Shown one piece after another: positions 6,984-9,387 of a stretch of 9,387 bases of DNA. The first letter of the stretch is position 1, and every line of letters starts with the position of its first letter. The position numbers and the translations under genes were made by a program. The notes beneath the pieces are model-generated. The model did no database searches. It worked only from the letters and a program-made list of their open reading frames with translations, and was not told where the DNA came from. Location of the stretch: contig JACMKH010000152.1 of the NCBI GenBank assembly GCA_014380205.1, positions 1-9,387 of the forward strand, in the 5' to 3' direction. The stretch is from Sphingomonadaceae bacterium (GTDB taxonomy: Bacteria > Pseudomonadota > Alphaproteobacteria > Sphingomonadales > Sphingomonadaceae).

Positions 6984-7493
6984 CTATCTTCCAAAAATCA
7001 CGACTACAGCAAGTATATTAACGAGTATAACAAGATACATCAGGAATACTACGACGATTTGCACAGCGGTAAGAATAACATAAACTATGGTAACTATAAG
7101 GCATTTTAGAAACCCGAGAACGGACGTGAACCAGCTGCATGTTGTTACGTACGTGTAAGTCGTGTTCCAATACGTAATTAGCTTTTTCTGCATGGATTCT
7201 ATTGTAATTGCAGATATGACACAAAATATCAATACAAAAACAATAGCAATAGGGACTAACACCGGATGGCCAGCCATAAACTCCGGTGGGCTGTCGTCCC
7301 TAAAGAGCGCCAAGACGCTTCCGAAGAAATCCGCTTCGAAGTTTACCAGTCTCGCGAAATTGCTCAGGAAAAATGTGACAGCGACTGCCGCGGCGCTGCC
7401 TAGCGCGAGTCCTCCCAACAGTTTTGGCACGGTCCCTGTGATGCCGCCTAAACCGGACTCATGGTTATGAGATTCATGCCGTTCATCACTCAT
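6984..7493 (-). CDS. AT-rich gene for a small multi-pass membrane protein of unknown function
   Basis: A 169-residue protein starting MSDERHESHNHESG at ATG 7493. A short His-rich hydrophilic N-terminus is followed by hydrophobic segments at about residues 26-46, 77-98 and an unusually long stretch from about 121 to 167 that could hold two helices (CLIVTIVYVILTAVQIVVVF, then LMYLVILVNILAVVVIFG). I recognise no family. The DNA is unlike the rest of the window: I count 23 G/C in the 60 bases from 7021 and 17 in the 60 bases from 7201, against 36 in the 60 from 7261, so the C-terminal two thirds are markedly AT-rich while the N-terminal part approaches the local norm. It lies on the 3' side of tRNA-Arg with no other gene between, which suggests acquisition by transfer. 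AAGG nine bases before the ATG is a possible ribosome site and lies in a hairpin stem. Confidence 0.72.
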   Translation of the reverse strand: MSDERHESHNHESGLGGITGTVPKLLGGLALGSAAAVAVTFFLSNFARLVNFEADFFGSVLALFRDDSPPEFMAGHPVLVPIAIVFVLIFCVISAITIESMQKKLITYWNTTYTYVTTCSWFTSVLGFLKCLIVTIVYVILTAVQIVVVFLMYLVILVNILAVVVIFGR

Positions 7494-7502
7494 CTTCGTT
7501 CG

Positions 7503-7521
7503 CCTTGATTTCAGCTCAAGG
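7503..7521 (-). promoter_or_regulatory. Hairpin containing the Shine-Dalgarno of the AT-rich membrane gene
   Basis: On the minus strand CCTTGA and TCAAGG form a perfect six-base inverted repeat around a seven-base loop (GCTGAAA). The right arm contains AAGG, the best ribosome-site candidate for the ATG at 7493, nine bases away. If formed in the mRNA it could limit translation. It is not followed by a U-run, so I do not call a terminator for the tRNA. Confidence 0.35.
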
Positions 7522-7584
7522 TTTCATCCCGCCTATTCCGGCATGGATCCTGAGTGCTGGTGTTTCCGTCCTTCAGCTGGTTAG

Positions 7585-7661
<77 letters not shown>

Positions 7662-7700
7662 GTGGTGGGCGCGTATGTAGCAGCAAGCGCCGAGGGAGGC

Positions 7701-7723
7701 CACCCTTCGACAAGCTCAGGGTG
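7701..7723. repeat. REP-like short palindrome
   Basis: CACCCT (7701-7706) and AGGGTG (7718-7723) form a perfect six-base stem around TCGACAAGCTC. I know this sequence, with core TTCGACAAGCTCAGGG, as a short dispersed repeat found between genes in many sphingomonad and other proteobacterial genomes, where it often surfaces as spurious peptides such as HPELVEG. Here it lies between the stop of the secreted-protein gene (7747) and the tRNA (7661), the expected intergenic 3' position. It may stabilise the mRNA end. Only one copy is in the window. Confidence 0.7.
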
Positions 7724-7746
7724 AGCGGTTCCTAGTCCCGGAAAAC

Positions 7747-8154
7747 CTACCGCTCCGCCGTCTCGATCGGCTGGAACTCGCCGAGGCCGCAGCTCGGGCC
7801 CTGTATCGCCGAGCTGATCGGCTGGCGGAGGACGGTGATGATGTCGACCGAGCAGAGCTGGCTGAGCGAGGTGCGGTAGCTGAACGCCTCGTCGAAGCCG
7901 AGGCCGGGGCAATCGTGGGGCAACGTGTTGCGGTAGGTGCGCCCGCCGGTCATGCGGAAATCGATCGTTCTGTCGTCGTGGACCTCGGTGCTGCGGATCT
8001 GGCGCAGCGGGACGCAGCTGACGGGCTCACCGACGGGAACCGCGCGCTGCCAATCCTCGGTCTCGTCCTGCGCGGCGGCGGAGGGGATCGAAAGCATGGC
8101 GGCGGCGGCCGCGGCGATCGCGATGCCGGAGGCGGCGAAGAAGGCGGTGCGCAT
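7747..8154 (-). CDS. Small secreted four-cysteine protein, DUF6491-like
   Basis: A 135-residue precursor. The start is ATG 8154, preceded by AGAGGAG seven bases upstream; an in-frame ATG nine codons earlier lacks such a site. Residues 1-28 form a typical signal peptide (basic start, long alanine-rich core, SAAA then QDETED), so cleavage near residue 28 and export to the periplasm are expected. The mature part has four cysteines (C47, C82, C101, C122), an even number that could form two disulfides, and conserved-looking blocks: CVPLRQIRSTEV, DDRTIDFRMTGGRTYRNTLP, CPGLGF, YRTSLSQLCSVDIITVL and CGLGEFQPI. These blocks resemble the DUF6491 family as I remember it from sphingomonads; its function is unknown. 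The gene follows nth by 54 bases and may be cotranscribed with it. Confidence 0.87.
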   Translation of the reverse strand: MRTAFFAASGIAIAAAAAAMLSIPSAAAQDETEDWQRAVPVGEPVSCVPLRQIRSTEVHDDRTIDFRMTGGRTYRNTLPHDCPGLGFDEAFSYRTSLSQLCSVDIITVLRQPISSAIQGPSCGLGEFQPIETAER

Positions 8155-8208
8155 GGCGAGTCTCCTCTGAGCTGGCGGCACGGTGGCATATCGCGCCTGA
8201 ACCTGAGT

Positions 8209-8871
8209 TTAAGCGGACGCGGGCTTGCGCGCCTTGGGGGGCGGGGTTTTCGGCTGATAGGGGCAGAGGTCCGCGACGGGGCAGCGCCAGCATTCGGGGG
8301 TCCGCGCCTTGCAGACATAGCGGCCGTGGAGGATCAGCCAATGGTGCGCGTGGCGGCGGAATTGGGCGGGGGTGACGCGTTCGAGCCCGAGCTCGACCGC
8401 GAGCGGGGTCTTGCCGGGGGCTAGCGCCGTGCGGTTGGCGACGCGGAAGATGTGCGTGTCGACCGCGATCGTCTCGTGCCCGAAGGCGGTGTTGAGCACG
8501 ACATTGGCGGTCTTGCGGCCGACGCCGGGGAGCGATTCGAGCGCGGCGCGGTCCTCGGGCACCGCGCCGCCATGCTCGGAGATGAGGCGTTCTGAGAGCG
8601 CGATGACGTTTTTGGTCTTGGTGTTGAACAGGCCGATCGTCCTGATCGCCTCGCGGAGGCGGACCTCGCCGAGCGCGAGCATATCGGCCGGGGTGGTCAC
8701 GCGCTCGAACAGCGGCCTGGTCGCGCGGTTGACGCCGACATCGGTCGCCTGCGCGGAGAGCACGACCGCGACGAGCAGCTGGTAGGGGTTGGCGTATTCG
8801 AGCTCGGTCGCGGGCGCGGGATTGGCCTCGGCAAGGCGATGGAAGAACTCGATGACGGCGGCTTTTTTCAT
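8209..8871 (-). CDS. nth: Endonuclease III (DNA glycosylase/AP lyase)
   Basis: Removes oxidised pyrimidines such as thymine glycol from DNA and cleaves the abasic site by beta-elimination in base-excision repair. The 220-residue protein has the helix-hairpin-helix LPGVGRKTANVVLN with catalytic lysine K120, and VDTHIFRVANR with catalytic aspartate D138, both at the same numbers as in E. coli Nth. Four cysteines C187, C194, C197 and C203 follow the C-x6-C-x2-C-x5-C spacing that binds the [4Fe-4S] cluster. A short Lys/Pro tail (PKTPPPKARKPASA) ends the protein. The start is ATG 8871 (MKKAAVIEFF); a longer open frame upstream runs through the repeat region and is not protein-like. The ribosome site is weak (ACAGG directly before the ATG). 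The inverted-repeat element begins about 23 bases upstream and would be in the leader if transcription starts beyond it. Confidence 0.97.
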   Translation of the reverse strand: MKKAAVIEFFHRLAEANPAPATELEYANPYQLLVAVVLSAQATDVGVNRATRPLFERVTTPADMLALGEVRLREAIRTIGLFNTKTKNVIALSERLISEHGGAVPEDRAALESLPGVGRKTANVVLNTAFGHETIAVDTHIFRVANRTALAPGKTPLAVELGLERVTPAQFRRHAHHWLILHGRYVCKARTPECWRCPVADLCPYQPKTPPPKARKPASA

Positions 8872-8972
8872 CCTGTGCGCATTCCTACGGCAATTCACAC
8901 GAAGGCGCGAAGCGCGAAGAAGGAAGAAGGGGGGTTCGCGCGGAGGCGCGGAGACGCGGAGGTGTTGCGTCC

Positions 8973-8988
8973 AGCCGCGCAAGCGGCT
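8973..8988. repeat. GCAA-tetraloop hairpin inside the composite repeat
   Basis: A perfect six-base stem AGCCGC/GCGGCT encloses GCAA, a stable GNRA tetraloop if transcribed in the plus sense; on the minus strand the loop reads TTGC. Confidence 0.6.
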
Positions 8989-9018
8989 TTCCAATCGGCG
9001 CTCTCCGCACGAATGAAG

Positions 9019-9034
9019 GCCCGCTGACGCGGGC
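9019..9034. repeat. GC-only hairpin inside the composite repeat
   Basis: A perfect six-base stem GCCCGC/GCGGGC encloses TGAC. Together with the hairpin at 8973-8988 it forms the branched tip of the larger inverted repeat. No T-run follows on either strand, so it is not a typical intrinsic terminator. Confidence 0.55.
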
Positions 9035-9140
9035 GGGGGCGGCAACGCGCGTCCTCTCCGCGTCTCCGCGCCTCCGCGTGAACAATCCTTTCTTCGCGCC
9101 TTCGCGTCAATCATGCCGCGGCACCCTGCGGCTCAAGACT

Positions 9141-9209
9141 CCAAAGGCGACAAAGCTGCACGCATAGCTCGTGTTTTCCGTCAACTTAGGTGCACTCTGT
9201 GCGCTTTGG
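9141..9209. repeat. Second imperfect inverted repeat, overlapping the end of the truncated gene
   Basis: The left arm 9141-9161 and right arm 9190-9209 are near-complementary: CCAAAG and TGCAC at the ends of the left arm pair exactly with CTTTGG and GTGCA, with small differences between (GGCGACAAAGC against CGCACAGAG). The arm style (CAAAGGCGACAAAG) recalls the arms of the neighbouring composite repeat, so the two may be related layers. The right arm supplies the last codons of the gene ending at 9186. Confidence 0.55.
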
Positions 9210-9387
9210 CGCGGGCGGCGGGGGTGCGCGGAGCGCGGACATCATCAGACGGCGATCAGGGCCGTGCTCGATGTGGATCACGCCGCCGAGGCGCAGGCGG
9301 AAGGTGGTGACGCCGTTGAGCGCGCGATCGATCGCGGCGTCGAACATGCGCGCGCGGCCCGTGTCGAGCGCGCGGTCCCACGCCGCC
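9186..9387 (-). CDS. C-terminal fragment of an uncharacterised protein (N-terminus beyond the window)
   Basis: A minus-strand frame enters at the right edge and runs 66 codons to TAA at 9186-9188. The visible part contains AAWDRALDTGRARMFDAAID, RALNGVTT and DRRLMMSALRAPPP. The pattern AAWD-AL-(x)n-A-DRA-NGV ... RLMM-LR resembles a family of sphingomonad hypothetical proteins that I recall as distantly like phage terminase small-subunit C-termini (AAWDEAL ... RAVEGV ... LMFLLK); this is memory of a pattern, not a search result. No enzymatic motif is visible. The final residues (about PAPKRTECT and the stop) are encoded by the right arm of the inverted repeat at 9190-9209, so the native C-terminus may have been altered. 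It is the most upstream gene of the window in the direction of transcription. Confidence 0.6.
   Translation of the reverse strand, partial: AAWDRALDTGRARMFDAAIDRALNGVTTFRLRLGGVIHIEHGPDRRLMMSALRAPPPPAPKRTECT

Larger units (their letters stand above)
8894..9110. repeat. Composite inverted repeat with two terminal hairpins
   Basis: Three nested pairings are visible. The outer arms 8900-8912 and 9092-9104 match at 13 of 13 bases (CGAAGGCGCGAAG). The middle arms 8934-8961 and 9056-9083 match at 27 of 28 bases and contain GCGGAGGCGCGGAGACGCGG. The inner arms GTTGC (8964-8968) and GCAAC (9042-9046) also pair. The enclosed part holds two perfect hairpins: 8973-8988 (AGCCGC GCAA GCGGCT) and 9019-9034 (GCCCGC TGAC GCGGGC). 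As single-stranded nucleic acid this would fold into a long stem with a branched tip. The arms resemble dispersed 'cgcggagacgcggag' repeats seen between genes in many bacteria. There is no transposase, so if mobile it would need to be moved in trans. Confidence 0.8.
8872..9185. other. Gene-free stretch made of nested inverted repeats
   Basis: These 314 bases between the truncated gene at the right edge and nth contain no protein-like frame on either strand. About two thirds is a composite inverted repeat (8894-9110), and the right end holds the left arm of a second one (9141-9161). Motifs of the form (G/C)AAGGCGC and (G/C)GAGGCGC recur. I could not pick out a convincing promoter for nth, which must lie within or upstream of these repeats. 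Confidence 0.7.

Noticed and set aside
7162..7470. Plus-strand frame opposite the AT-rich membrane gene
   Set aside because: It lacks a clear ribosome site or domain, while the minus-strand frame has coherent membrane helices and a matching orientation with all neighbours.
8872..9114. N-terminal extension of nth to an ATG at 9114
   Set aside because: The extra 81 residues come from the inverted-repeat element and do not resemble Nth; MKKAAVIEFF at 8871 matches the expected start, and K120/D138 then take E. coli numbering.

Overview
The window looks like chromosomal DNA from a high-GC alphaproteobacterium, most likely a sphingomonad. The reasons are GC-rich codon use throughout, an ATP12-type F1-ATPase assembly chaperone (a family of alphaproteobacteria and mitochondria), a gene order of RluA-family pseudouridine synthase / HAD phosphatase / ATP12 that I associate with Sphingomonadales, and a DUF6491-like secreted protein. 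The assignment rests on family recognition, not on a database search. Every gene I can support, including the tRNA, lies on the minus strand, so transcription runs from high to low coordinates.

Layout in the direction of transcription. A gene cut by the right edge (9387 to 9186) ends in a repeat. A gene-free stretch of 314 bases (9185-8872) is filled with inverted repeats. Then come nth (endonuclease III, 8871-8209), a small secreted four-cysteine protein (8154-7747), a REP-like palindrome (7701-7723) and tRNA-Arg(CCG) with encoded CCA (7661-7585). Directly after the tRNA sits an AT-rich gene for a small multi-pass membrane protein (7493-6984), whose composition differs sharply from its surroundings. 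It is followed by a lipoprotein of the D-aminoacylase-like amidohydrolase family (6832-5093) that lacks the usual HxH metal motif.

From 5049 to 1770 lies a tightly packed cluster: RluA-family pseudouridine synthase, PaiB-like FMN-binding protein, HAD phosphatase, an 83-residue membrane protein and ATP12 chaperone. Each adjacent pair overlaps by 1 to 11 bases, so translation is probably coupled. It is followed by a six-helix membrane class III adenylate cyclase (1702-464) and a TPR protein cut by the left edge (409-1).

Most of the window is housekeeping: RNA modification, base-excision repair, ATP synthase assembly and cAMP signalling. I see no phage block, CRISPR array, toxin-antitoxin pair, transposase or recognisable new defence system. 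The parts that deserve a second look are the nested inverted-repeat element upstream of nth, the AT-rich membrane gene beside the tRNA with its Shine-Dalgarno inside a hairpin, and the amidohydrolase with altered metal ligands.
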